Shown here: positions 47,099-57,555 of the stretch, piece by piece
Layout of the letters: each line of letters starts with the position of its first letter
How positions within the stretch are numbered: position 1 is the first letter of the stretch
Assembly (NCBI GenBank): GCA_009809945.1
Contig: WTPW01000605.1
Span: forward strand, 50,564-114,563
Direction of reading: 5' to 3'
DNA: 64,000 nucleotides
From: Gigaspora margarita
Taxonomy: Eukaryota > Glomeromycota > Glomeromycetes > Diversisporales > Gigasporaceae
Program-made: the position numbers and the translations under genes
The notes under the pieces: model-generated
Databases searched by the model: none
What the model saw: only the letters and a program-made list of their open reading frames with translations
Told to the model about the DNA's origin: nothing

Positions 47099-47271
47099 TA
47101 GTCAAACCATATATGCACCCCCTTTGGGACCAACTATAAGTGTGCATTTGTAGAGGGTGTGCATTTATAGAGAGTAATTTTATAAGTGTCATTATTAGGT
47201 GAGACTGAGGTATAAGGTGCAATTATAGAGGGTGTGCATTTATAGAGCATGCAGATATGGAGGTCTGACTG
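47099..47271. mobile_element. pogo-type MITE with GTGTGCATTTATAGAG repeats
   Basis: The right end, inverted, is CAGTCAGACCTCCATATC before TA (47272-47273). The left TAGTCAAACCATATATGCA is a weaker match. GAGGGTGTGCATTTATAGAG is repeated three times with variation. It relates to the CAGT..GACCTC termini at 34992 and 58050. Confidence 0.5.
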
Positions 47272-47294
47272 TATTTGTTAATATATTCACTATT

Positions 47295-48093
47295 NNNNNN
47301 NNNNNNNNNNNNNNNNNNNNNNNNNNNNNNNNNNNNNNNNNNNNNNNNNNNNNNNNNNNNNNNNNNNNNNNNNNNNNNNNNNNNNNNNNNNNNNNNNNNN
47401 NNNNNNNNNNNNNNNNNNNNNNNNNNNNNNNNNNNNNNNNNNNNNNNNNNNNNNNNNNNNNNNNNNNNNNNNNNNNNNNNNNNNNNNNNNNNNNNNNNNN
47501 NNNNNNNNNNNNNNNNNNNNNNNNNNNNNNNNNNNNNNNNNNNNNNNNNNNNNNNNNNNNNNNNNNNNNNNNNNNNNNNNNNNNNNNNNNNNNNNNNNNN
47601 NNNNNNNNNNNNNNNNNNNNNNNNNNNNNNNNNNNNNNNNNNNNNNNNNNNNNNNNNNNNNNNNNNNNNNNNNNNNNNNNNNNNNNNNNNNNNNNNNNNN
47701 NNNNNNNNNNNNNNNNNNNNNNNNNNNNNNNNNNNNNNNNNNNNNNNNNNNNNNNNNNNNNNNNNNNNNNNNNNNNNNNNNNNNNNNNNNNNNNNNNNNN
47801 NNNNNNNNNNNNNNNNNNNNNNNNNNNNNNNNNNNNNNNNNNNNNNNNNNNNNNNNNNNNNNNNNNNNNNNNNNNNNNNNNNNNNNNNNNNNNNNNNNNN
47901 NNNNNNNNNNNNNNNNNNNNNNNNNNNNNNNNNNNNNNNNNNNNNNNNNNNNNNNNNNNNNNNNNNNNNNNNNNNNNNNNNNNNNNNNNNNNNNNNNNNN
48001 NNNNNNNNNNNNNNNNNNNNNNNNNNNNNNNNNNNNNNNNNNNNNNNNNNNNNNNNNNNNNNNNNNNNNNNNNNNNNNNNNNNNNNNNNNNNN
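47295..48093. other. Assembly gap (799 N)
   Basis: A run of N directly upstream in coordinate of the tRNA cassette. The first copy of the duplicated tRNA block may begin inside it. Confidence 1.
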
Positions 48094-48157
48094 ACAAAAT
48101 TCATCACATGTCCCACTAATTTTCAAATCAGCTGTAATAATCTTTACAGTAAAATCA

Positions 48158-48176
48158 TAAAAAAAAAAGAAAAAAT
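48158..48176 (-). terminator. Pol III T-run downstream of tRNA copy 1
   Basis: On the minus strand two T runs (six and ten T, split by one C) follow the tRNA 3' end by about ten bases. T runs of this sort end Pol III transcripts. Confidence 0.6.
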
Positions 48177-48182
48177 TGCTTG

Positions 48183-48254
48183 TAGCAGCAAGTAGTTTCG
48201 ATCTACCGACCTCGGGGTTATGAGCCCCGTGCACTACCACTGCGCTACGCTGCT
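48183..48254 (-). tRNA. Initiator tRNA-Met (CAU), copy 1
   Basis: A 72-nt gene starting AGCAGCG and ending TGCTGCT with discriminator A gives a complete acceptor stem with A1:U72. The anticodon arm is GGGG-CTCATAA-CCCC, anticodon CAU, with the G:C-rich stem required of initiators. The T-loop is ATCGAAA (A54 in place of T54), specific to eukaryotic initiators. There is no intron. Internal Pol III boxes are TAGCGCAGTGG (A) and GGTAGATCGAAAC (B). All stems pair, one through G:U. It functions in start-codon recognition on cytosolic ribosomes. Confidence 0.95.
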
Positions 48255-48546
48255 TTGAATGTGATAAGGTACAATTTTATTTTAATTAAATGAGTTATAA
48301 TTACAGCTGATTTGAAAAATAGTGATGATCTTTAGCAAATTTCGTTAATTATTTTTCGGTAATAAAAGTATAGTTTATATAATTTTCGGCCGGTACAAAA
48401 CATACCTGATAATATATCAGCCGAAAATTATATTATCGAAAAACTATACTGTTATTACCAAAAAATAATTATCGAAATTTAACAAAATTCATCACGTGTC
48501 CCACTAATCTTCAAATCAACTGTAAAAATCTTTATAGTAAAATCCT

Positions 48547-48566
48547 AAGAAAAAAAATGAAAAAAA
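48547..48566 (-). terminator. Pol III T-run downstream of tRNA copy 2
   Basis: T7 and T8 runs on the minus strand within 25 bases of the tRNA 3' end. Confidence 0.6.
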
Positions 48567-48571
48567 TGCTT

Positions 48572-48643
48572 TAGCAGCAGGTGGTTTCGATCTACCAACC
48601 TCGGGGTTATGAGCCCCATGTGCTTCCACTGCGCTACGCTGCT
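48572..48643 (-). tRNA. Initiator tRNA-Met (CAU), copy 2
   Basis: The same length, acceptor stem, anticodon arm and ATCGAAA T-loop as copy 1. Differences lie in the D-arm (GGAAGCACA for GGTAGTGCA) and in the T-stem, where GGTAG opposite CCACC leaves one A:C mismatch. It may be functional or an early-decaying duplicate. The D-arm GGAAGC is nearer to fungal and animal initiator sequences I know than copy 1's. Confidence 0.9.
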
Positions 48644-48737
48644 TTGAATGTGATAGGGTACGATTTTTTTATTAGTTTATTAAAATTTTTATTTTAACTA
48701 AATGAGTCATAATTAGAAATCCGAGTTTTGAACAAAT

Positions 48738-48991
48738 GGGCTAGGTGCTGAGAAAAGGGCGGAAATTGACAAAAAAAAAGATCTTTAGAAAATCAATTTT
48801 TATGTTATAAATTTTATAATAAATCATAAGAAAATACAAACTTTAAAGAGCTATACTGCAAATTTTTATTAATACAACTACCTTTGCGTTTTAAGTAAAA
48901 AATGATCCTAATCTTATTCTAAATTAATTTATGTAAAAAAAAGTCTTTTGAAAAATTTGTCATTTTGGGCCCTTTTCCCAGCACCTAGCCC
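48738..48991. mobile_element. GGGCTAGGTGC-ended MITE, 254 bp
   Basis: GGGCTAGGTGCTGAGAAAAG and its mirror ..CTTTTCCCAGCACCTAGCCC form ~34-bp inverted ends, with GGGC and TTTGTCA inside. The flanks ACAAAT / AAATAT allow a 4-bp AAAT duplication, not certain. Confidence 0.7.
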
Positions 48992-49324
48992 AAATATATT
49001 ATGGTGGTGTAAACAGTGTCATAAACTCAAAAACTTTTTATTGGCGCAAACGCAAAAAAATCATGTACAAAAAAAAATTTATATGCGCGTTATTTATACG
49101 GAGAGTCCCGATATTTGCGCAAATCTATGTACGCTTTGTTTACTGCACCTACTGCGCTGATCCAATTATATCACTGGGCGTAATACTTATGTTACATGAT
49201 GCCAATCTATCACTTAATTGAAGAAACTTAGTACAAATGAGGGGCTTAATGCAGTAATGACGGTTGCGGAATATTAGCACCTAATGTCTTAAAATAGTCT
49301 ACTCTTAATATTATAACCACAATA

Positions 49325-49567
49325 GAAATAAGACCGAATGCCCCAAAAATGGAAGTGTCAATCGAGGCGTAGAAAGATTTCGTCCGGGTCTTTTAGAGCT
49401 TTGGGCTTGTGGAATTATTGCCAGCTTCAGGTAAGTTTCTTTACTTGCGGGGTTATTGTTTATCCGAATAAGAGTTTGTTCAACACTAATATCTTTGTCT
49501 TTAGTTCGGGTCACGTAGTACAATATTTCGATAACTTCGTTGATCGGGTTCAAACATCACTGGGATC
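49325..49567 (+). CDS. Possible gene fragment with a 75-bp intron
   Basis: In one frame CPKNGSVNRGVERFRPGLLE then LWACGIIASF runs to a consensus GTAAGT donor at 49431. The CTTTAG acceptor at 49505 restores the same frame to SSGHVVQYFDNFVDRVQTSL and a stop. The local composition is less AT-rich than usual here. No start codon is found in that frame (a TAA lies just upstream) and I recognise no family. The downstream sequence is a MITE. It may be a broken or chance frame. Confidence 0.2.
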
Positions 49568-49598
49568 AGGTTAATAATGTGAAGTTCAGGAGCTCGTA

Positions 49599-49836
49599 CA
49601 AGGGCGTCCCCAAAATTCTGGGTCAGAATACTTCGGAGTACATCGGAATCATGGTCGGCTGGATCGCAATTAACCAATTTTGCCGCAAGATCATAAATAA
49701 TTTTACTAATAAATCATATCCATTCATTAAATAAAAATTGCCCAGCTGATAATTTTGCTATAGAATCTACTAACTACTATGGCTAAACGACAGCCTAGAT
49801 CCGACACATCCAACAAGGAAATCTGGGACAGCCTTG
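49599..49836. mobile_element. Tc1/mariner-like MITE, CAAGGGCGTCC ends, 238 bp
   Basis: The left end CAAGGGCGTCCCCAAAATTC and the right ..GGGACAGCCTTG are flanked by TA (49597-49598, 49837-49838). The interior matches the 236-bp copy at 52507 over its whole length. Confidence 0.8.
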
Positions 49837-49934
49837 TAAATTCATGATTGTTCGATAAATGAGGGTAATCAATTTTTTAAACAGCTTATCAATAATATTG
49901 CAAGATCAATTTAAAATAAAATTTATAGTAATAA

Positions 49935-51520
49935 GGCGAGACCAACTGGATTCGGTGTTTTACATTACCACCCCTCCTCAGCAGTGTTGGACTATGACCT
50001 TTTATGACCTATATGACCTTTATGACTAGTCATAAGTTATTTGGTCATAAAAAGCGATTTATGACCTTATGACCTAAAATTAAAAAAATTAACCAATTAA
50101 AAAGCTAAATTCATAATATTATACTATATATAACATTTTACAAACAAATATTCTTTATTTTTCATATTTGTAATTTGCAGTATTATACCATCTTTAGTGC
50201 TCTAACAAAAAGTTTTTCTTGAGCAATTTTACAATAGGGCCTCTAACTATTAACCTTAACATAGACCCTAACTCTAACATAAATAAGCTTTAAAAACTTT
50301 TGTTGGTGTGCCGATTGATCACGTGCTGGTAAAAATCTGTCAGTGCTACTAGGTAGTGCTAAGATGATTGTTATATTTGCATAATTATACAATTTGCTTG
50401 CGAGTGCTAACTGGTATAGAAAATAGTATATGTACTAATCTAGATATATATGTATATTAAACCTAAGGGAAGTGCAATAAAACACATAATTTTCTGGAGG
50501 GGGTCGCCCATCTATTACGTCTATATATATATAGTATAAACAGCCAATAATATTGAAGCAAAATTGATTATTAGTTAATCACAGATAGTTGCTACATAGT
50601 AAAGTCTAAATTCTACTATGTCAATCGATAATTATTGATTAGGTAAACTTGTTTGAAAGACCAAAATACACATACTCTGAAATTTTTATTAAAATTAAAG
50701 AATTTTTTATTATTTAACGTTTAATTTTACTTTGTCAATATATTTTTTTAAAACATTTTAATTTTTCCGTCGAACGTAAAAATCAAAAGTCAATTAATAA
50801 AAATTCTTTAATACTTATGAAAATTTTGTGGTAAGTGTATTTTGATCTTCTGAATAAGTTTACTTAAGCGATTTTAATCGTTTTGCTTAGTAAAATTTAG
50901 ACATTACTATGTAGCGACTTTTGTCGATTGTAGGGTAGCTTATTTTTAGGTCAAAGCCGTTTTTGAGTTTTATGAAATTTGATTGTCAACAGTCCTATCA
51001 CTAGGGGTCAGAACCTATGTAAACCCTAATCACGTAATTTACTGCACTTCCCTAAATATAATACATATAATTATTTTAAGAATGGGTTGAGTCACAAACT
51101 ACAGCAATTTATATTTAAAATATAGTAATTTTATATACTAGCTATATGAGTAGGTCATAATTGGTCATATGACTAATGGTCATATTAGTCATAAAAATAA
51201 GTCATAATTTATATGACCAAAACCTATATGACTATCATTATATGACCATTATGACTAGTGGTCATATAAAAAATATCATATGACCGCATTTTTGGCTAAC
51301 ACTGCTCCTCAGAGCCCCCTACCTCATAGTAAAAAAAATTTAGATAAATATATATAGGGCTTCGGAATATTTCAGAAAATTTTTACAGTCATGGAACAAT
51401 TCGGAAAAAAATTTTTGAAAAAAAAAAATTTTTTAAAATTTTACTATGTGAACCACCCTCCCCCCCTCCTCTGGAGGGGAGGGGAGGTAATGTAAAACAC
51501 CGTATCCATTTGGTCTCGCC
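49935..51520. mobile_element. PIF/Harbinger-like MITE with nested hAT-like element
   Basis: The ends GGCGAGACCAACTGGATTCG and, inverted, GGCGAGACCAAATGGATACG continue into GTGTTTTACATTACC on both sides (~40-bp TIR). TAA flanks both ends (49932-49934, 51521-51523). Without the nested element about 255 bp remain. Confidence 0.8.
49982..51304. mobile_element. hAT-like word-repeat element, word TATGACC
   Basis: The ends CAGTGTTGG and, inverted, CAGTGTTAG are flanked by exact CTCCTCAG (49974-49981, 51305-51312). ATATGACC/GGTCATAT words fill 49990-50075 and 51150-51295. The middle holds a GAGGGGGTCGCCC segment and a CTRTAT-family interior (50575-50970). No gene. Confidence 0.85.
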
Positions 51521-51523
51521 TAA

Positions 51524-52500
51524 CGTATAAATAATTTATTGGACTTGTATTTTTTTATTTTTTTATTTATTTATTTTTTTTTTCTTTTGAGTTTATATAA
51601 ATACGATTAATTGATCGATTACTAATTTATTTTAATTGAGCAAAGAAATTGGCCCTAACGAGAACTACAGGTATTCGATACTTTCAACACAATATGAATT
51701 TGGTTTATACTAACGGGTAGCTTATCAATTTTATACTTGGTAAAGTGTTCTAAGATAAGTTTTCAGAGTTTAACACTTCTACTACAGTTGTTAGACGAAA
51801 CCTAAAGGTTTCACTATTGGCGAAAGACAAGACCTAGTTTCGACTTTTTCAAAAAAATTTTAAAAGACGAAATGGCAAAACTGGCGTAAGGTGGCAAAAC
51901 CAATGAAAGGTGGCAAAACTGGCAAAAGGTGGCAAACTATCACAAGGTAACGAATTAAAAAAAGGTAATAAAGTGCAAAAGGCAGTGAAATTACCGTAAA
52001 GGCTATATGATAGATCCCTCTATGAGATCTATACTATAAGCTTAAATTTGATTTATACCCGGGTTAGAGATGGGCAAAGTCAAATCATTCCTTAGTATGT
52101 TATTAGTTGTAAATATATATTTTAGTAAATTGTCACATACCATAATTCAACTTTTACGTAATAAGTAAATTACCAAAAAAGTGGGACTGTTAAAGCCAGG
52201 TACCTTTATATATTTTTTATTATTTAATTAAAATTAGGGTAAGGTTTAGTTAGAGCTAGGGTTAGAAATGCTTATAGGAAAATTGTCTGCCCAAATTTTA
52301 ATTAATTCTCTGAAACAGGTTTAGACACTCGTTTCTTGTATTTTTGGTGTTTTTTACTTTTTTTCTTTGTTTTTTCTCGTCAGACTGATCCGTGACAATT
52401 AAAATTTACAACATGATTGGCAGTCAGTCACGTGATGGTGCCTGGATACAAAAAAAAGGAAATCCAATTTAGTAAATAAATTAAGTGCATGAGATAATAA
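51524..52500. other. GGCAAAAC minisatellite and TTAGGG-core repeat
   Basis: At 51780-51990 a degenerate ~12-bp repeat (GGTGGCAAAACT, GGCAAAAGGT) follows CTACAGTTGTTAGA. At 52230-52450 a TTAGGG-core repeat ends CATGATTGGCAGTCAG. No gene is seen. An inverted relative of the minisatellite lies at 54660-54870. Confidence 0.5.
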
Positions 52501-52506
52501 CTCATA

Positions 52507-52742
52507 CAGGATAGTCCCAAAATTCTGGGTCGGAATACATCAGTGTGCATTGGAATCATGGTTGGCTAAATTGGAATTGACCAATTTTGCCCAAGATCAT
52601 AATAATATTTACTAATAAATCATATCCCTTTATTAATTAAAAACTACCAGCTGATAATTTTGCTATAGAACCTGCTAACAACTAGGACTAAATGCCAACC
52701 TATATCTGATGCATCTGATCCAGAATTTTGGTGACCCTCCTG
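52507..52742. mobile_element. Tc1/mariner-like MITE, CAGGATAGTCCC ends, 236 bp
   Basis: CAGGATAGTCCCAAAATTCT and, inverted, CAGGAGGGTCACCAAAATTC, flanked by TA (52505-52506, 52743-52744). It is homologous throughout to the 49599 copy. Confidence 0.8.
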
Positions 52743-52744
52743 TA

Positions 52745-53264
52745 AAATTCTGAGATAATAGTTTAGGGTTAGAGCCTTAAGATTATATATAAAACTTCAC
52801 TTCTGTCATTATTAATTAGTGCGTCAAGATCGATTTAAACATTAGTTTTTCTATATTTTCGCTTTTTTCTTCTTTTGCTCGTGTTTGGATTCTTTGTTGG
52901 ACTGATTTGGAGTAGTCAAAAGGTACACCCTCTGATTGGCTATTTTTCCTTCAGGAGTTTGTATTACCTGCACAAATAAGTGAATGCAAGTACAATTATA
53001 TTAAAGTTCAATGAATAGAACCCTATCTATACCTTAAAAAATACCTAGTACAGTTATTCTTTATACTGTTTGTTTTTACAAACTGCCTAAACATTAACTA
53101 ATGCATTCAAAAAGATCTAATTTCAGGGGTTAATTTTGATTAGTGTATCTAAATTGGTAACTTCAAGCAATAACAACATCAAGCAAAAATTAAATATTAA
53201 CTTCAAGTACAATATACGGGAGGCAGGAGTATTGTAAACAGGGTGTATTGTGATCAGGTAAGAT
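52745..53264. other. TTAGGG-core repeat and AT-rich spacer
   Basis: GTTTAGGGTTAGAGCC at 52750 and CTCTGATTGGCTAT at 52930 mark a further copy of the TTAGGG-core repeat. No gene is seen. Confidence 0.45.
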
Positions 53265-53550
53265 ATCTTATGATCCTGTGATTGGAATTGGATAATTTTG
53301 GTACCATTCAATTCATCTCTTTGAGATGAATTGAATAGTATAAAATTCATACAATTCTGATTACTAGATCACAGGATATTATTATTTATGCAAAATATAA
53401 GTTTTTGTATATATTATTAAATCTGCAAATTTTTCTATTTTAACATTTAATGATCTTGGAATCCCGTGATTGGATTTTAACAATTTTGTACTTGTTAGAA
53501 TCATCTCACTGAGATGGTTATTTTGGTAGTTAAATCATCCAAAATGGACC
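53265..53550. repeat. CTCAATGAGA-family foldback, diverged
   Basis: Arms contain GATCCTGTGATTGGAATTGG, TCATCTCTTTGAGATGA, then CGTGATTGGATTTTAACAAT and TCACTGAGATGGTTATTTTG. Short frames here are by-products of the arms. Confidence 0.55.
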
Positions 53551-53832
53551 AATAGAACAAAAATTATTCACTATATTCACAATATCTCCTCTCCCTTCTA
53601 AAATTTAGTTTTTATATACTATTTGCGTACTAATTATTTATATCTAAAACTATATATGATATAAAGATTTTTTTGCAGTAATTTATTCCTTATTAAGCAT
53701 AGTTCAAATAATAAAAATTGTATAAAAATCTATTTGTTTATTAAAAAGTTTTGCTAGTAAGAACCTTAAAGTGTTCATAATACTCCATCTTTCTTATATA
53801 AATAAAATTATAAATATTCATAAAAATCACTA

Positions 53833-53946
53833 CTGTATAGTTACAAATAATGCGCAGAAGCATTACTTCGAATTTTGGCCAAATTAAGCTTAATTTGGGC
53901 CAAAATTTGAAATAATGCTCCTGCGCATAATTTCGCGACTATATGG
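53833..53946. mobile_element. 114-bp hairpin MITE
   Basis: It runs from CTGTATAGTTACAAATAATG to the mirrored ..ATTTCGCGACTATATGG with TA on both sides (53831-53832, 53947-53948). The arms include TGCGCAGAAGCATTA and TTTTGGCCAAATTAAGCTTA around the centre. Confidence 0.75.
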
Positions 53947-54304
53947 TATCTAATAAACTATTTATATGTAATACTACTAAAGCTTCTATATAATTTAAAT
54001 CCAATGCTAATAATTTGTTTGTTATAAAATTAGTTTCTTTATAACATATATGTAATTCTAGTTTTTATTTTTAACAATCTGAATTTACTATATTTGACCT
54101 ATTAAAAGTTAATAATATAACAATTATTTCCCAAACAATTAAAGTTAACTCTAAGATTTAGATAATAATTTTGTTAATAAGCTACTTACTATGCATGATA
54201 TTTAAAGTTTTAACAACAAAATAGCAAAAAAAACCTTAACAACTTAACAATATATATGGTTTAAATAATTTAATAAAAAAATCTTAAACTTTTTATATAA
54301 GCAG

Positions 54305-54620
54305 TGCTCAATAGCCATATGCAAATAAATTTACTTACCATTTTGGCTTAAGTTGTTCTTTATAAAAGCCACATGTGTGCTTAATAACTACATGCAAATA
54401 TTTTTATTCACCAACATGGCTTAGGCACGTATGTATATTTCTTTAAATAAGTCATATACTGTTTTTAATAACCATATTTTATTCATATGACTTCTTTGCA
54501 ATATGCTTTGCTTAATAGCCACATGCAATTATTTCATTCTCCAATATGGCTTAGGTACATTTCTTTATATAAGCCATATACTGTGCACACGCAAATATTT
54601 TCATTCACCAACATGGTTCA
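54305..54620. repeat. Degenerate ~75-bp tandem repeat
   Basis: AATAGCCACATGCAAATATT, TTCACCAACATGGCTTAGG and TATAAGCCATATACTGT follow one another about four times with divergence. A frame at 54487-54690 reads through part of it and is not supported as a gene. Confidence 0.6.
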
Positions 54621-54659
54621 GCCCTTTCCCTTAGAGAATTTAAACTTTGCTAAGAGCTT

Positions 54660-54870
54660 AGACCTCTGCCAGGGTTTTACTAGTGTTTAACTTTCGCTAA
54701 AGGTTTTGTTTTTTGCCAGGTGTTTCAACTTTTGCCAGAATTTCACCACTTTTGACTTTTGCTAGGTTTAGGTTTTGTCTTTCACCATTTGCACAAAACA
54801 GTTTTATTTAACAACTGTAGCTTCTACTCTACTTCAAAGTTCTCAAAACTCAGTGAAGTAATTTGAACAA
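54660..54870. repeat. Inverted relative of the 51.8-kb minisatellite
   Basis: Read on the minus strand it gives TAGAAGCTACAGTTGTTA, GGTGAAAGACAAAACCTA and CTGGCAAAAGTTGAAAC, matching 51776-51960. The pair could be the long ends of a ~3.1-kb element. Confidence 0.5.
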
Positions 54871-55363
54871 GGTTTCAGTAGTAATAAGAAAAGTAAAATG
54901 ATATGAGTGATTTTGGGCAAAATTTAGAGATGAGTATCTTAACTACTTAGAGTCACTAGTAATGGAAGATTTAAGCACAACAATGGACCCAAGCCCATAC
55001 CAGAAGAAATAGCCCCAATACATGTGACCTTTACTATAATCTATAGTTCTATTTAAACAATCCATATTCCATTTTTCATGAAATTCAGACCAAACAAGAC
55101 TATAAAAGCCTGAAAGAGACAACACATGGTTTCATCCATCCACAATATACACTTGAAGTGCTAGACAGTCCATTTTTTATGTTAGTCTGGTTTTTTCAGA
55201 AACTAATGGTTTCTGGGTGTCAACATATAATTTCAATTTTTTACTGTGCAAAGCATGACACACAGGATTTTTAAAATTTTTTTTTGTTTTGGCAGTTAAA
55301 AAGGTTTGTAATTTGGGTAAGGGAGCTTCCAGAAATCTGCTGATTTTTGTTTACTATGAGCCC

Positions 55364-55545
55364 TAGAGGTTGGAACCGAATTTAAATATTCGAGTTTATC
55401 ACATCAAAATTCGATTTTATCACACATAAATTCGAGTTTATCACGCCAATTATTAATAATTGGCATGATAAACTCGAATTTATGTGTGATAAAATCGAAT
55501 TTTGATGTGATAAACTCGAATATTTAAATTCGGTTCCAACCTCTA
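55364..55545. mobile_element. hAT-like hairpin, 182 bp, word TTCGAGTTTATCAC
   Basis: A near-perfect palindrome from TAGAGGTTGGAACCGAATTT to its complement. The exact 8-bp duplication ATGAGCCC lies at 55356-55363 and 55546-55553. The arms repeat TTCGA(G/T)TTTATCAC. The near-identity of the arms suggests a young insertion. Confidence 0.9.
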
Positions 55546-55649
55546 ATGAGCCCACCTTACCCCTACCCCACCCACTCACACCTGATACCAAATTAGCCAA
55601 TCAGATTTTACGATTATTAAAAAGTTAAATATAACATTTAATAGTAAAT

Positions 55650-56645
55650 ATCTTTTGAACTACTGGACCAATTTTGATGATTCAACTACCAGAATAATCC
55701 TCTCAATGGGAGGGTTCTAGTGAGCCCAAAATCGTTAAAATCCAATCACAGGATCCTGTGATCGGAATAGATTTGTGTTACTATAAAGTTCTATAATTTA
55801 TTAAATAATTATAGCCCATTTATAGCAATACAAATTTATTTTGATCTTAGGATCCTGTAATTGGATTTTAACGATTTTGGGCTTGTTAGAATCCTCTCAT
55901 TGTGAGGATCATTTTGGTAGTAAAATCATCAAAAATTGGCACAGTAGATCAGAAGTTATTAACAATTAAAAATTAATTTTTAATTGTTAATAACTTCTGA
56001 TCTAGTGGGCCAATTTCGTTGATTTTACTACCAATATGATCATCACAATGAGAGGATTCTAACAAGCCCAAAACCGTTAAAATACAATCACAGAATCCTG
56101 TGATCGGAATAGAGTTGTGTTGCTATAAAAGTTATATAATTTATTAAATAATTATAACCCATTTATAGCAACACAAATTTATTTCGATCACAGGATCCTG
56201 TNATTGNATTTTAACGATTTTGGGCTCGTTAGAATCCTCTCATTGAGAGGATCATTTTGGTAGTAAAATCATCGAAATTGGCCCAGTAGATCAGACGTTA
56301 TTAACAATTAAAAATTAATTTTTAATTGTTAATAACTTCTGATCTACTGGGCCAATTTCGATGATTTTACTACCAAAATGATCCTCNCAATGAGAGGATT
56401 CTAACAAGCCCAAAATCGTTAAAATCCAATTACAGGATCCTAAGATCTAAATAAATTTGTGTTGCTATAAATGGGTTATAATTATTTAATAAATTATAGA
56501 ACTTTATAGTAACACAAATCTATTCTAATCACAGGATCCTGTGATTGGATTTTAATAATTTTGGGCTCACTAGAACCCTCTCATTAAGAGGAGCATTTTG
56601 GTAGTTGAATCATCAAATTGGTCCAGTAGTTTAAAAGTTATTAAT
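55650..56645. repeat. Three tandem ~340-bp foldbacks (CTCAATGAGA family)
   Basis: Units start at about 55655, 55989 and 56330 with TCTGATCTACTGGGCCAATT. Each contains ATGATCCTCTCAATGAGAGG, TTCTAACAAGCCCAAAA, CCAATCACAGGATCCTGTGA and a mirrored second half. The joints CAATTAAAAATTAATTTTTA are palindromic too, so the block can pair in several registers. Three N calls occur here. Confidence 0.85.
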
Positions 56646-56795
56646 TATCAAATATTATTAATAAATCTATTATTTTGGTCAAAAATAATTTTGCAACTTT
56701 GGCCGGAATTATGAAAATTTGCTGGAATTACACCTGATACTTCAGCTGACTCACCCACCCACCCAGAAATCAGCTGATTTCTGGTAGCTCCCTAA

Positions 56796-57540
56796 GATTA
56801 AGATGTTGATTGCCATCAATTACTAAGTTTTTTAGGTTTTGACAATCAGTAAGCAAAAGGAACCTAAAACATTCAGGCCTTTTTTTCTTTTTTTTTGCCT
56901 CTGCCCCACCTGACAAAACTCTTGAATAATATTTTGACTACAGATTTACTGCACCCAACAGCTGCCATGATAGTACAAACTGAATTACCTTGCTAGTGGC
57001 CATAAATTATTGTGCCTCTTTGGTCTTCTGTTAAGTTGTTATGACTACCCATTGATTTGTGAGAAAAAAAAGGATATGTATTATTATACTGATCTGTCAT
57101 ACAAATCTAGCCTTTTTTATACTGCACAACATTGGCATAATATTAGGGCAAAATTTGAAATTAATCTAAAACAAGTATGATCTTTGGTGAATTTTTTAGT
57201 AAAAACAAAAAATCTGGAAAAATCCAAAAATTGATTTTTGGTCAAATCCAAAATAGAAGTTCATTAAACTTCCTGCATAACTTCCATATAACCTAATAAA
57301 ATCATGTGAAATTTTAATATGTTGTACTATGAGAACAGCTTAAAACATAATATAAATTTTGCACTATGTTTACGTACCCAAACCTGACTTATAAATTTTT
57401 AAAAAGTGTCCACAATAATATAGTAGACTACTGTATTTTTTTAATTTTCTTAATTTTTCAAATAAAGATAAGCAAAATTATATTTTTGATAAAAATTTAT
57501 TGTTTTTTTTAAAAAATTAAAAAAGAAATAATTATATGTT
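56796..57540. other. AT-rich spacer, no gene seen
   Basis: The only repeat noted is AAAAAGTGTCCACAATAATA (57405), shared with 30580. No coding region is seen. Confidence 0.5.
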
Positions 57541-57555
57541 ATAATAACATATTTT

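Larger units (their letters stand above)
48255..48690. repeat. Tandem tRNA-cassette duplication with hairpin
   Basis: About 200 bp around copy 1 (TTCATCACATGTCCCACTAA .. TTTGAATGTGATAAGGTA) recur around copy 2 (TTCATCACGTGTCCCACTAA .. TTTGAATGTGATAGGGTA), offset 389 bp. Between them lies a hairpin at about 48340-48480 with arms TTCGGTAATAAAAGTATAGT and its complement and a centre near CCGGTACAAAACATACCTG. Confidence 0.8.
55321..56792. mobile_element. PIF/Harbinger-like element, 1.47 kb, hairpin-filled
   Basis: The ends GGGAGCTTCCAGAAATCTGC and, inverted, GGGAGCTACCAGAAATCAGC are flanked by TAA (55318-55320, 56793-56795). CCCACCCAC tracts lie just inside each end. The body holds a hAT-like hairpin (55364) and a triple foldback (55650-56645). 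No transposase. Confidence 0.8.

Noticed and set aside
49338..49574. Histone H3-like gene from the RFRPG motif
   Set aside because: Only four or five residues resemble the H3 RYRPGT block, and the following helix residues do not match.
55382..55600. Frame with SLSHQNSILSHINSSLS repeats
   Set aside because: It reads through the 182-bp hAT-like hairpin and repeats only because the DNA does.
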